Positions 12,191 to 22,597 of a stretch of DNA of 64,000 bases are shown here, piece by piece (the first letter of the stretch is position 1; every line of letters starts with the position of its first letter). The DNA comes from Magnaporthiopsis rhizophila (lineage: Eukaryota > Ascomycota > Sordariomycetes > Magnaporthales > Magnaporthaceae): NCBI GenBank assembly GCA_003049465.1, contig PYSS01000054.1, forward strand, positions 1 to 64,000, written 5' to 3'. The position numbers and the translations under genes were made by a program. The notes below the pieces were generated by a model. It searched no databases, had not been told where the DNA came from, and saw only the letters and a program-made list of their open reading frames with translations.

Positions 12191-13143
12191 ACGGGTCTGG
12201 GTCTGGATGATGGGAACGGGCATGAATGGTATGGATTCTACCCGCGGCGGCGCCGACACCGACCGTTCGAGGCGCTCCGCTGACCATGTTGCTGCCTCCT
12301 GCACAGGTTTTCTTTTGGGTCTATCGAGCATTTCGGAAAACGGCGAACATCAACGGGATCAGGGCCAATGGATTTGCACTTCGTCGATAGGGCTGCGGAC
12401 TCTGTCTTGGCATTTCGCTCGAAACTCTGAATGAGGTACCCTGACTTTTTCTGCAAAGCCTGTGGCGAGTCCTACCGAAACCTCCGCCTGTGCACGACTC
12501 TCGCCGCGACCGGGCGGGCGACCCTCGATGCCATCTCTCGTGTGCTCTACCTGCGGATTCCCGGCTGGCAAAGTGTCTTCGGATGCACCTTGTGTGCGGT
12601 CTCCATGTCCAAGGACTCTGGGACTACTCGATAGTCCCCGTGCCGCAGATCAAAACGGCCTTGAAAAAGCTGTGGCCTTGAAGAGATTGGCCATAGTACA
12701 GATACGGGTCTCACATCTGACATGATTCTTTATTCCTTGCTTCTTGCTCTTTCATCTTGTTTTTTCCACTCTCCAGCCTCCAAGTCCCTTGCTCATTCTC
12801 TGTGCCATCATCCGGCCAAGTGCAGCGAGTAGGGTGACCCCGATGGGAGGGCCAACAGCTCAGCTCGTACATCGAGTGAGGCGTGATTTCGTTTGTTCCA
12901 GGATGCGTGCCGGTGCCACCCAGTGCTGAGCGCCTTTGTGGGCTTTGCAGGGATCGATCCCCGGTATTGGTTTGCGCTAGGCCCAAGCCACAGAAAAGGC
13001 GCCGCGATCGCAAGACTTTGATGACGCAGATGCGATCGGCCGAATCGCGATCAGTGGGTAAAATGCCGTCCAATGCTAGGTTCCTTGGGCACTTTGAGCT
13101 GCTACAATGCTGTCGCCGCTTCTTCTTTCTTTCCTCTCCATCC
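12191..13143. other. Intergenic: RPS21 3' flank and photolyase promoter
   Basis: No gene recognised. Frames present are overlapping and of low coding quality. The right end should carry the photolyase leader. Confidence 0.5.
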
Positions 13144-13263
13144 ATGTTCATGCTGTCCTCACGCCCTGCACACATCTCTTTTCGTCCCGCAAGTCCCCGT
13201 CTCGCTGCTCCTTTCCGCACCTTACGTCTGCTGGCACCCATTTCCACTGTCACGTTTTCCACG

Positions 13264-15152
13264 ATGCCTGCCAGAACTAACAAGCGCAAAGCTGTTCCCG
13301 TCAATGAGGTCGGCAGAGCTGGCCCTAAGAAGGTGCGCACAGCCTCGAGGACTCTTGAACCCCCTATCCCTACGGATCAACTCTCCGCGACGGATCGCTT
13401 GCGACAGCCGCATCCGTTCCACAAAGATGCGGAAGATAGCGGCATCGTCCTGCGGAGGTTTTATCCCCACGAGATGAGCAACGAGCGCGCCCGGGCATAC
13501 ACTACCGAAGAATTGCCCCGTCCCATCCAGGATCTACAGCAGGCCCTTTCGCAGACGCTCCCTTTACGGCAGAAAGTTAGGGTCCAGGATGCCGTGGTGC
13601 ACTGGTTCAAGATGGATCTGCGCACGTCAGACAACACCGCCTTGTGCATGGCCAGTGACAAGGCCAAGGCCGCAGGCGTCCCATTGCTGGCCCTGTACAT
13701 TGTCAGCCCGCAGGACTGGGAGGCGCACTTGACATCGCCGGTCAGGGTCGATTTTATACTGCGGACACTGCAGGTCCTGAAGCAGGATCTAGCAAAGCTG
13801 GACATCCCTCTTCATATCGAGACGGTGGAGAAGAGGCACCAGGTTCCACAACGTGTTCTGGGCCTCTTGGAGGACTGGGGAGCCAGTCATCTATTCGCCA
13901 ATATGGAGTACGAAGTGGACGAACTGCGCAGGGAGGCCCAGCTCGTCAGGATGCTGGCCGAGAATGGCAAGTCGATGGAGGTCGTTCACGATACGTGCAT
14001 CGTTCCACCAGGGAGGCTCGAAAGTGGCACAGGCAAGCAATACGCCGTCTATTCGCCCTGGTTCCGCGCTTGGCTCAGGTACATCGCGTCCAACCCGAAG
14101 CTCGTCGAGCTCATCGGGACTCCTCAGAGTAACCCTGCAAGTGCGAGGACGAAGTTCTCGCGTCTGTTCGAGTCCGAGGTGCCGCAGGCGCCCAGCTCAA
14201 AGAGGCTCGACCCCGACAATCGAGAAACGCTGAGCCAGCTGTGGCCTGCGGGAGAGCACGAGGCCCGCAACAGGCTCGCGGCATTTTGCAAGGCACGCAT
14301 CGGGCAGTACGCCGCGGAACGTAACTTCCCGGCTGGAGACGGCACGTCTTCCATCTCGGCCTACCTGGCGAGCGGTGCCTTGAGTGCTCGGACGGCGGTC
14401 TATGTCGCGCAAGAGTCTGCCAAGATGACCAAGTTAGACAAGGGCTCTCAAGGGATGCAGACGTGGATCAGCGAGGTGGCCTGGCGTGATTTTTACAAGC
14501 ATGTTCTCGTCAATTGGCCTTACGTGTGGTGAGCAGCCCTTCCCTTGTTTCGAGGCCTGTGCTATAACTGCGGATGGACAGGCGACTAATCACCTGCTCG
14601 GACAGCATGAACAAGCCGTTCAAGCCCGAATACTCCAACATCGCCTGGTCGTACAACCGCGAGCATTTCGAGGCCTGGTGCAAGGGCCAGACGGGCTTCC
14701 CGATCGTGGACGCGGCCATGAGACAGCTGGCAGGCACCGGATGGATGCACAACCGCTGCCGCATGATCGTGGCCTCGTTCCTGGCTAAAGACCTGCTGAT
14801 CGACTGGCGCATGGGCGAGCGCTTCTTTATGGAGCACCTTGTCGACGGCGACTTTGCCAGCAACAACGGGGGCTGGGGTTTCGCAGCCAGTGTCGGCGTC
14901 GATCCGCAGCCCTACTTCCGCGTCTTTAACCCGCTGCTGCAAAGCGAGAAGTTTGATCCAGACGGCGACTATATCCGGAAGTGGGTGCCCGAACTCAGGG
15001 GGATCAAGGGCGGCAAGGCGATACATGACCCATACGGGAGAGGGGCTGGGGCCGAGGCGCAGAAGAAGGGCTACCCGAGACAGATGGTGGAGCACAAGGG
15101 CTGCCGTGAGAGGGCACTGGCGGCGTACAAAGGCATCACCAAGGATATGTGA
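13264..15152 (+). CDS. PHR1: CPD photolyase (class I), 603 aa
   Basis: Light-driven repair of cyclobutane pyrimidine dimers using FAD and an antenna chromophore. Exons are 13264-14528 and 14606-15152; TG|C restores NWPYVCMNKPFKPEYSNIAW. The N-terminal antenna domain starts at VVHWFKMDLRTSDNTAL. The FAD domain has WISEVAWRDFYKHVL and the family signature GFPIVDAAMRQLAGTGWMHN, RMIVASFLAKDLLIDWR, then FASNNGGWGFAASVGVDPQP. The chosen start, MPARTNKRKAVP, resembles the lysine-rich N-terminus of the Neurospora enzyme and could serve nuclear import. The frame is also open to an upstream ATG at 13144, which adds 40 residues with the features of a mitochondrial presequence (see findings). Confidence 0.95.
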
Positions 15153-15664
15153 TAAATGCCTTGCAGCACGCCCCGCTGGGTTGCATGGGGCTATGTTTTC
15201 AAGCTGCGGCCACGCAGAAATAAGACGCCAAGAAATTCCTCGACCTCCCGATGCTACCTAGGCAGGTAGGCTGGCATCCTTTGTCTAATCATTTGTCTAT
15301 CAGACTAAACGGACAGCTGACAGCCTGTAGCTGTGCTTTCCCATCATCTGCTGCGCCACGCCGCCTGACGGCTGGTGTGTTGCTGTTGGTGCGCCTGAAA
15401 TGGATGGGGATAGTATGGCCCCCAAATTGCTCGGGCAGATACGGCTATACACCGGCGCCGGCTGCGGCTCAGCGAAGGTAGGCTCTGCGTTGTATCTTCA
15501 TCCTTTTGGCTGAAACAAATAAGACGGAGTGGCCAGCTCGATCGTCGCTGGCGCGCTAGATCCCTACCTGCCTCCGTGTCCTCGCCATCATTGCTCCCGG
15601 ACACAGCCCGAACAGGCGCCACATTTCGAAACTAAAAGTGCCAGTAGCACAACGTCTTCCCCGG
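15153..15664. other. Intergenic between photolyase and lectin-like gene
   Basis: Nothing recognised beyond probable flanking untranslated sequence. Confidence 0.5.
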
Positions 15665-17465
15665 ATGGATTTGACAGCCAGTCCAGAGCCTGCGGTGTCG
15701 GGACGTTCGGCAAGTCAAAACTCGAACACAATAATTCGCGGTCCCAACCAGTCGAGCCCTCAGGCCCGCGCGTCCATCAGCGGTGTTTGGCATGAAGAAC
15801 ACAGCTCCGACCTGCAGGTCGAGGGTGATAGGCCCGGGCTGGAAACGGCCCCCGTCGGCGAAATATGGCCGGAAAGATTTGTGCCAGACCATTCCGGTCC
15901 AATCCATATCGTGAGAGACGACAAGATGGCGGTGGATGGTAGCCAGTGTTCGGGAAAGGGGGAAGACGAGGACAAAACGCGGAAAAAGGGTATTCGGAAA
16001 ATACTTCTGTGCGGCCTCGTCACTTGGATCATCGTCGGCGCCCCCATTCTGGGAGGAGTCTTCGGGAGCCGGTCAATAAACGGGAGCCAGTCAACAAACG
16101 GGAGCCAGCCAATAAACGGGACCGCAGCGATCCAGAGTCAAACGCACGTAGCCCTTACACCGTCCTATCAGGTTCTGACGATATTCCAGAAGGGCGTGGC
16201 TGACACACTTCATTGGTAATGGCACTCAAACTATAGCACCGCCCTCACCGGCCCCGCGTTAATGACAGGCTCATACACCACGGTCGGGAAGTACGCATTC
16301 CCGACAGCTATCTCGGGAGGCCCACCGCACCTTGAGATCTTCGCGGCGGACAGCCGGGAAGCAGGGCGGTTCGACTCCATCCTATCCGTCCGTCGCAACT
16401 TCAACGCGACTTCGCCGACGGACTTCATGCCTAGGTTGAAAAGCGAAATCCTGCCCGTTATCGAAGTGGCCGGCGCGCGGCAGTCTACTCCAGTCGCCGG
16501 CCCACCTGAGGTTCTCGGTCCAGCCGGCTCAAGACGGGTCCAGCAACTGGACCGAGATCGTCTTGGTCGATCGGGGATTGCTACGGCTCGGGAGAAGGAG
16601 TAGCAACACGGACTGGGATTTTTACGACGTCACCCAACCCGCGAATAACGACAGCCGGGAGGATTATCGAGCGTCCGCTGCGCCAAAGGAGAGTGTCACG
16701 CTCTTACCGAGCGCCGCTGGGCGGAGCATCTCCAGGGTTCTTTTCCTCACCTCCTCCTCCAACGGCTTGCAGATGGTGTACTGCGGCATCAGCCGCGGCG
16801 ATAGGAGCTATCAGGGCGCGCGGATCTTCTCCTCGACGGGCCTGGCCCTGCTATCCCCGCGGGCCGTTGATTTTGGCGACGACCTGCACGTCTTCGGCGT
16901 TGCTCAAGATACCCGACACCTGCTCCACGGCGTATTAACGCAAAAGGACTTGGCTAGGTCTCCGGGCGGCCTGAACATGGAAGATGCGGGCGGATACGTC
17001 ACCACAACGCCGGCCGTGGTATCCCGTGGCCCGTGCATCGAGGTATTCGCCCGGGGTGGAGACGGGAGACTGTGGTGGAAGACATACCACGGGAGCTCTC
17101 CTAATTTCGGGTGGGGAGGCGTCTGGACCCGGATTGACGGCAACGTTGAGATTCTCGGTGAGCCAGATGCCATCTCGTGGACCGAGGACCGCGTCGACAT
17201 ATTTGCCTGGGGCGGGCTCGGCAGTTCGCTTCTCCACCGGACTTTTACTTTTTCGGGCAGGGCACTCGTCAGTCAAGGGGCTTGGACGGTTGTGGAAACA
17301 AATCTGGGCGGTCCGCCCAAGGCTCTGAGTGACTTGAAGGGGAGGATGCACGTGTTTGCCAGAAAGCAATTCTTTGAAGACATGGGCGTGACGTGGAAAA
17401 CCTGGGATGAAGGTCCGGGCTGGCGAGATCAAGCCGGAAATGTTTTGAGGGAGTTGAGGTGGTGA
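15665..17465 (+). pseudogene. Membrane-anchored beta-propeller lectin-like gene, broken
   Basis: The product would be a single-pass protein: about 120 polar cytosolic residues, one membrane segment (KILLCGLVTWIIVGAPILGG), a linker of repeated NGSQ units and a C-terminal propeller with repeated F-A-x-G-x-D-G-x-L-W-W-K motifs (FARGGDGRLWWKTY, VDIFAWGGLGSSLLHRTF), like fungal fucose-lectin or PLL-type propellers. Two defects interrupt it. A TAA at 16217-16219 lies between two Trp codons, with the same frame clearly continuing (HSNYSTALTGP). One extra base somewhere in about 16440-16560 shifts the frame before NWTEIVLVDRG. No intron of normal length can remove either. Without both defects the length is 599 residues. 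The upstream open frame begins with GTG at 15638; the first ATG is 15665. Confidence 0.65.
16061..16122 (+). repeat. Short tandem repeat in lectin linker
   Basis: Units of about 21 bases encode N-G-S-Q-(S/P)-(T/I), giving three potential N-glycosylation sites just after the membrane segment. Confidence 0.6.
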
Positions 17466-17757
17466 TTGGCGATATGGGTAAGGGGCTCGGCTCCTCGTCA
17501 TCAGATGCCAGGCTAAGGTCTTTCTAGACACTTCGGCACTAGCCGTCACGGTCAGCGAGGCCTCCATGACGAGCACCATCCCAGCTCAACGGCCACGTGC
17601 ACTACAGCCGGCTCCTCCTGTAGCTCGACGAGCTCTGGGTCGAGCTCGAGCTGGACTTGAGACCTGCGTCTCAACGGCAGCGCCCGGAGACGGCCGCCTA
17701 TCCGTCACACCCGTCGGGTACAGTCCGTTGTCTGCCACTCTCGCTGCAATCACGATC

Positions 17758-17961
17758 CTAGGCATCACCGACCTTGTTGTCAAGGGTGCTCCAGATCTGT
17801 GTCATGGCTCCGTACCAATTGCTGCCGTCGGCCGTGACCGAGCCAACAATGCGAGCGTACCGCATCTTCTTCACCGATGCGGCCGGGAGCGGAGGAATGC
17901 TTGACTGCGTCGATTATGGCGCTGAGGCCCTGATAGTACATACATGCTCTGCTGCATCCAT
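17758..17961 (-). CDS. Possible small protein, 54 aa, one intron
   Basis: Not recognised. Exon 1 is 17944-17961 (MDAAEH) and exon 2 is 17758-17904, separated by a 39-base interval with GTATGT donor and CGCAG acceptor in phase 0. The product ends VTADGSNWYGAMTQIWSTLD and then NKVGDA. Amino-acid composition is more protein-like than the opposite strand, but the intron is at the short end for fungi and no homologue is known to me. An unresolved upstream exon is possible because the frame reads further upstream (to a TAA) without another ATG. Confidence 0.3.
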
Positions 17962-18080
17962 AGAGAGACCTCGCTGTTCTGTATCGGGAACCCAGCACCA
18001 TGGTGATTTTTTGATGCAACCCAAAAACCAAGTTTATCGGCCCTGCGGCCATCAATTGCCAAGAAAGACTGTGCCTTCGT

Positions 18081-18536
18081 CTACGCCTGAACCATACGGA
18101 ACTCCCATACGGCCCCGCCATGCATCCTGCGTGTGAGGTGACGTCCATCCTCGCCGATAGCGACCACCTGGAGTGTGTGCCAATAGTGCGGCATCAAGAG
18201 CTGGTATCCGCCGCCTGGAAGCGGCCGCGCTACCATCATCTCCCAGTTCTGAATGATGGTGGCGACTACACGCATGCCGCCACCCCCGTTGTGGCCCATG
18301 TAGCGCCCGGTGGCCGTGTTCTGGAAGCCCCAATAGTTGTTCTGCTCGCAGCAGAGCCACGTGTTGTGCGCCGTCGGTGCCGCCTCTTGGCCTTCGCGGT
18401 CGAGAGCCGGGAGAAAGATCTCTCCATTCTGCAGTGTGATGGCGCGGCCGGTCTCCTTTTCGATGATCATGTACCTGTTGCCCGGCCAGGGGTTCGTCTC
18501 CTCCCATGGCTTAGTCAAGTTACGCTTCTCCAATTC
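18081..18536 (-). CDS. Beta-trefoil-like small protein, 5' end unresolved
   Basis: About 150 residues with the pattern GNRYMIIEKETGRAITLQNG, TWLCCEQNNYWGFQNTATGR, YMGHNGGGGMRV and WHTLQVVAIGEDGRHLTRR. Repeated aromatic/Gly blocks and the 'wlC-x-x-N-x-Y-x-G-F-x-N' motif are typical of a beta-trefoil (fascin/agglutinin-like) family common in filamentous fungi. Its function is not established; carbohydrate or actin binding is only suggested by the fold. The frame begins without an ATG: the first codons are TTG, with a TAG a little upstream. The true start must lie in an upstream exon, beyond or inside the poly-T tract at 18586-18627. Confidence 0.55.
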   Translation of the reverse strand, partial: ELEKRNLTKPWEETNPWPGNRYMIIEKETGRAITLQNGEIFLPALDREGQEAAPTAHNTWLCCEQNNYWGFQNTATGRYMGHNGGGGMRVVATIIQNWEMMVARPLPGGGYQLLMPHYWHTLQVVAIGEDGRHLTRRMHGGAVWEFRMVQA

Positions 18537-18583
18537 CTTCGTACGAAAATAAATTAGCTAATTAATATCGAGTTTTTTTCTTT

Positions 18584-18585
<2 letters not shown>

Positions 18586-18627
<42 letters not shown>
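18586..18627. repeat. T42 homopolymer, N nearby at 18686
   Basis: Uninterrupted run of 42 T followed 59 bases later by an ambiguous base. Length is unreliable in such a tract, and exons of the trefoil gene may be lost around it. Confidence 0.9.
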
Positions 18628-18629
<2 letters not shown>

Positions 18630-19079
18630 GTGGGCTGTTTGCATGTCTTAGGCGGGGTCTGCGTTTCTGCTAGACGGAGCCAACCANGTTGGCTTCAGAA
18701 GACGTTGAACACTTCAACTGGGATGGCAAATTTAGCAACAGGGGTGGCAAGATCAACACCGAACACGGCCACTAGCACGATGGTCCTGTTGCTAAAGCCT
18801 GGATGAAAGGCCGCCTCCACTGGCTTTTTCACCTTGTCGTGGAGCCTATCGCTCGCCGGAGACTTGGACGTGGAGTTATGGTGGTCGGATTTTCCCTTGA
18901 AAACCCAATGCTATCAGCTACTCGCCTTATATCTGCGAGATTTAAGGCGCCCGCACCCAGCACCTCCTCGGCATGATAGGACACATAAAAAGAGGACCGA
19001 GATGGTGATCGGCCAGAATGTGGATGCTAATGGAATGAGAAAAACCAAAAAAATAAAAAAAACAATGCCCGACAATAAA
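18628..19079. other. Intergenic, AT-rich toward right end
   Basis: No gene recognised; contains one N. Confidence 0.4.
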
Positions 19080-19635
19080 TTAAAAACCATAAATAAAAGC
19101 CCTGCCGGCCACCCAAATGGTAATGATGATAACATCAATGAGAAGAACGAGACCGAAGCCAAAAAGCGACGATAAAGAAGGTAGAAATGACGAAACGGGG
19201 TGGACGAAACTTGCCCATAGAAAAGCCTTCATGGTCTTGTAAACGATGGTTTGAGGCGTGTCCTCTGCTGGAATGGTGACTTACTAGCTGGTCAGAGCTG
19301 GCAGCGCGATTATCGAACTCATTATCGTAAGGACCACCAGCCTCAGATGGCTCGGGGGTTAAAGTGGGGTCGTCAGTGGTGCTCGACCCTTCCCCCGGGT
19401 CGTATTGGCTTTCCAAGGGGCGCATGGTAGGATCTTTGCGCAGGGTCGGGCCGTTGTCGACGGCTGGTGTGAGAGAATCAACGTCTTGAGAGCCGAACGA
19501 AAGTTGAGCTGACAGCTTAGGGTCTTTCTTCTTGCGACAGACTAGTGGCTGGAGCAGCAGCGGTGACCGCGATACTGGATTGAAGCCTTGCGCGCTCTGA
19601 GGCTCGCCGGGCTGATGCCTGGACAGAAGGCCGAC
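19080..19635 (-). CDS. Hypothetical protein, C-terminal exons only, membrane segment
   Basis: Two exons join well: 19285-19635 and 19080-19235, donor GTAAGT, acceptor ACAAG, phase 0. The first encodes an acidic, Ser/Pro-rich stretch (MRPLESQYDPGEGSSTTDDP, EPSEAGGPYDNEFDNRAASS). The second encodes TMKAFLWASFVHPVSSFLP and then a hydrophobic helix, FGFGLVLLIDVIIITIWVAG, ending at TAA. Upstream exons are not settled: a donor GTGAGT at 19681 can pair with AACAAG at 19636 or with CCAG near 19586, and only the latter keeps a frame with a hydrophobic upstream segment. No start codon was found. Family not recognised. Confidence 0.35.
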
Positions 19636-19689
19636 CTTGTTGGAGCGGAGAAATAAACGATGGGGATGAAGATAAACTCACGAATTAAG

Positions 19690-20466
19690 GTGATAAGAGG
19701 GATGGATGGTAAGCGACGAGACAAAGTGGGAGCCGAGAAGGCAAGCGGCCTACGGCAGGCCCCTGGCTACGGTGGTATGAAACTGGTACTTGTACGGGAG
19801 AGGGAGTTTTGGAATATAAAAGTGTAAAGACGGAGGGAAGAGTATATTCTTCTGGGGCTGGGAAGAGGGCGAGGCTATAAACGGCCGATAGGCCTGGCGC
19901 TGTTTCTCGAAGCACCCTGACGACATGCATGCGGAGATGGCCATGCGGGAGGCCCACCAACCCACGTTCTCCTCTGCCGCGCACCTACCCCGCTTACACG
20001 GGCATACCACCCGGCAGCTCGGTCAGCCCGTGGTCCAGGGTCTCCTTAACCATCGGCTTCGTAGTGCGCCTGTTAGCTTGGTCGGACTGTGTTTTGAGAG
20101 TGGGGCAGTTGATATTGCTGCTAAATAATTAGGTCGTTATTTCAATTAGCGTCGCGGGCGCGCTGAAGGTGGGATGGACGGAGAGGCGCCGCGCGCGGTC
20201 GGGGACGCCATATGTTACTACTCATGGTCGTCCCGCCCCAGCAGATCCGGAGGCGGGTCAAAATCATTTTGCCACCGCACACAGCTGCTTGGGGACACCT
20301 TCCCCCATGGGCATTGAGGGGTAGACCTACTAGTAGCCTGCACGTGCATCGTCACGTGCATTGTAGATAGAGTGGGCCGGGTCCCAACGCCTGCCCTTAT
20401 CTGATAGGCTACGAGGCCCTTCGCCTCCGGGGGGAACCCTACCCGCGACATCCCCCAAGTCCGGGA
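19690..20466. other. No gene resolved
   Basis: May contain the missing 5' exons of the preceding gene. TATAAA-like words occur near 19816 and 19876 on the plus strand, but no plus-strand gene follows. Confidence 0.35.
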
Positions 20467-20822
20467 TTACTTGAGGAAGCGACCCTCTCGCCAGACGCGG
20501 GCGACTTCCTCGATATCAGCAGCAATTTTCCGTTTCCTTCTTCACCCCCGTCTTGCCCTCTTTTTGATCGGGTATCTGTTCTCTCCTAGCGTCTCCGTTC
20601 AGCTCTCGCGCCACATTGGTCAAATTATCGCCAGTTTCGGCAAACTCGGCGGGCGCAATATCGGAACGCTGGACTTTGTGCTGACCATACCGAGCTTTTG
20701 TCATACCATTTCGGGTAGTCTCAGTGGTCCGAACTTTCGGAGGTCATCGATCGCTGTCAAAATCGGCCGAGACATTTCAGCCTTGTCCTCCACTCTCGAC
20801 TGAGTCTCAGCCTCGGCGTCTC
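20467..20822 (-). pseudogene. Hypothetical coding remnant in three frames
   Basis: Three successive minus-strand stretches look like protein but sit in different frames: AEMSRPILTAIDDLRKFG, then RSDIAPAEFAETGDNLTNVA, then KIAADIEEVARVWREGRFLK before TAA at 20469-20467. No intron signals with matching phase connect them. Either a small gene with two indels or chance; no family recognised. Confidence 0.22.
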
Positions 20823-21088
20823 TATGGTGTGGAACTAGGCAATGGTATCCTCGGGGCTATCGAATTTGGCGTGATACGGTTACACAGTGGCCTGAGATCA
20901 GCATGTCTGGTTCCGATATCCAGTAGACGCTCGCAAAATGTCTCGTGTGTGCGATGTCTCACAAACACTCCCGTGGCCCCAAACCTCCGGAAAGTCCAAC
21001 GGTTCAGAGACATCAGCATCACGGGGCTTGGCGATAACTCTTCAGTAGCTGATAGATCCCCTCGTCTTTTCCACACCCCCGGCTCCTC

Positions 21089-21096
21089 TATAAATA
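21089..21096 (+). promoter_or_regulatory. TATA box
   Basis: TATAAATA, 107 bases upstream of the ATG of the secreted cysteine-rich gene. Confidence 0.55.
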
Positions 21097-21202
21097 GGTC
21101 TTTCCGTGAGGCTCTCCTTGTCGTTCATCCCTTGTCCTCAACCCCATCTCCCACCCTCTGCCATCTCCAACATCAACCCCTCGAGCAAATCCCTGACACA
21201 AC

Positions 21203-21775
21203 ATGAAGCTCCAAAGCCTCCCTCTTTCCGCCATGGCCCTCGCCGTGTTTGGCCCCCGGTGTCTTGGCCGCCTTCTCGTGCACCGAAGGCACCCGAGCAC
21301 GGTGCTGCGACAGCATCCTGCAGCGTATGGGAGGGAGAATTGTGATTGCCGACGGGTGTAAGTAGACCCGTACTTGTCCCAAAATTCCCCCGGACTCCCT
21401 GTGAACTGAAGTTTGCCCTGGCCCTGAAATAGGTGACCCGGCTACCCTCGATCCTTCGGCCAGCGTTCCGGGTGCCTACACCTGCGGCAGCAACAAGGTT
21501 GAGTTTTGCAACATGGTGAGCATCGCGTTTCTTTCCTGCAGCTTGTTGTATGATCCAAATTACGCAGACGGCGGGGGTAAAAAAGGTATCGCCTTGCTGA
21601 CAGCAGACATCAATCTCGAAATCTGCTTGCTCCTCGAGCGCAGCTGTCACTCCCCACCGACACGCTCCTTCCACTGGCCGCCAGCTACCTCGGCTACACC
21701 AGGTGCTCGCACAACGTGACTGTGGGGACGTTCAGCAGCTGCGGTCTTGGACCTGTGAGCGTAGTGCGGTCGTGA
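21203..21775 (+). CDS. Small secreted eight-cysteine protein, one-base frameshift
   Basis: Exons are 21203-21357, 21433-21515 and 21644-21775 (GTAAGT/ATAG and GTGAGC/GCAG, phases matching). The N-terminus MKLQSLPLSAMALAVFG is a signal peptide. One surplus base in the C5 run at 21253-21257 throws out the frame; without it the mature part begins about GVLAAFSCTEGTRARCCDSI and the total is 122 residues. Cysteines follow C-CC-C-C-C-C-C (FSC, RCC, DGC, YTC, EFC, TRC, SSC). That is eight cysteines with one CC pair, reminiscent of hydrophobins but lacking the second CC, so membership is doubtful. A TATA box lies at 21089. Likely an effector-like or cell-surface secreted protein. Confidence 0.6.
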
Positions 21776-22597
21776 ACGGTGAAGGGCTGTGTGCTCAGAG
21801 TAGCTTGAGGGATCAGCTATGAGCAGCGTGCGGTTTCATAAGAACTGCAGACTTTTCACATGTAAACGTGGGGATCACGCCTTGCAGGCACGTTTCACTT
21901 CTACACGGTGGCGTTTAACCCAGTAGCTTTTGAGGGAGTAGCTAGCTATGTTTAGGAACTGCCTAGAGTGAAGAAAGGCAAAGTTCATCAACAAGAAAGT
22001 ACCAAGGCCAAAGATTCTCAATGGCTTCCATTGCCCAGCTCCTCCGTGTCAAGGTTTAAGTAATGCATTGTCAGAAGAAGTACCAGCGCAGATGTATCCC
22101 GTCAATCCGGCACCATTCCCCTTTCGACTGGGGTGGCTCCGTCAGTCCTCGCGGACCGATGAGCTCTGGTGCCTTCTGCGAGTGCAAAAAAAAGAACCGT
22201 GTTGCGGTGCGGAAGTCTTGATATTAGGGATATTGGAGATTAGAGGGTAGTGTGGAATTGTGAGCTCCAGTGTGAACTGTGAAGGGTTGTGTGGATGTGT
22301 TGGCTGCGTTGCCTGGTTTTGAAGATTGGCGAAATGCATCGAGTGAATCGTGTGAAGATAGCGCAAGAATAGGTAATGGTGTGCAGGACTTGGGAAAAAG
22401 CATCGTAAGAGAATGTTAACGTTAATAGCTGGAGGGGGGTTATTTTTCTTTGGCAAGGGCATGTGGGAGCTCACCATGCTGGGCATGGGGTTGGCTCTCA
22501 AGGAGCAACCTCGGACGATTGCGTGTGTTGCCCTTTCAGTTTTTGTGTTTTATGGATGCTTGATCTTTGGGTTGGGCTCGTTTCCTGGCAGCACGCT
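21776..22597. other. Intergenic
   Basis: Two 3' flanks converge here. No gene recognised. Confidence 0.5.

Noticed and set aside
18081..18533. Start of the trefoil gene at 18533
   Set aside because: The codon there is TTG, with an in-frame TAG a little upstream, so a start in an unresolved upstream exon is more likely.
19685..20010. Minus-strand frames near 19.7-20.0 kb as 5' exons of the membrane protein
   Set aside because: Donor and acceptor phases do not agree for the simplest intron, and no ATG with a convincing context was found.
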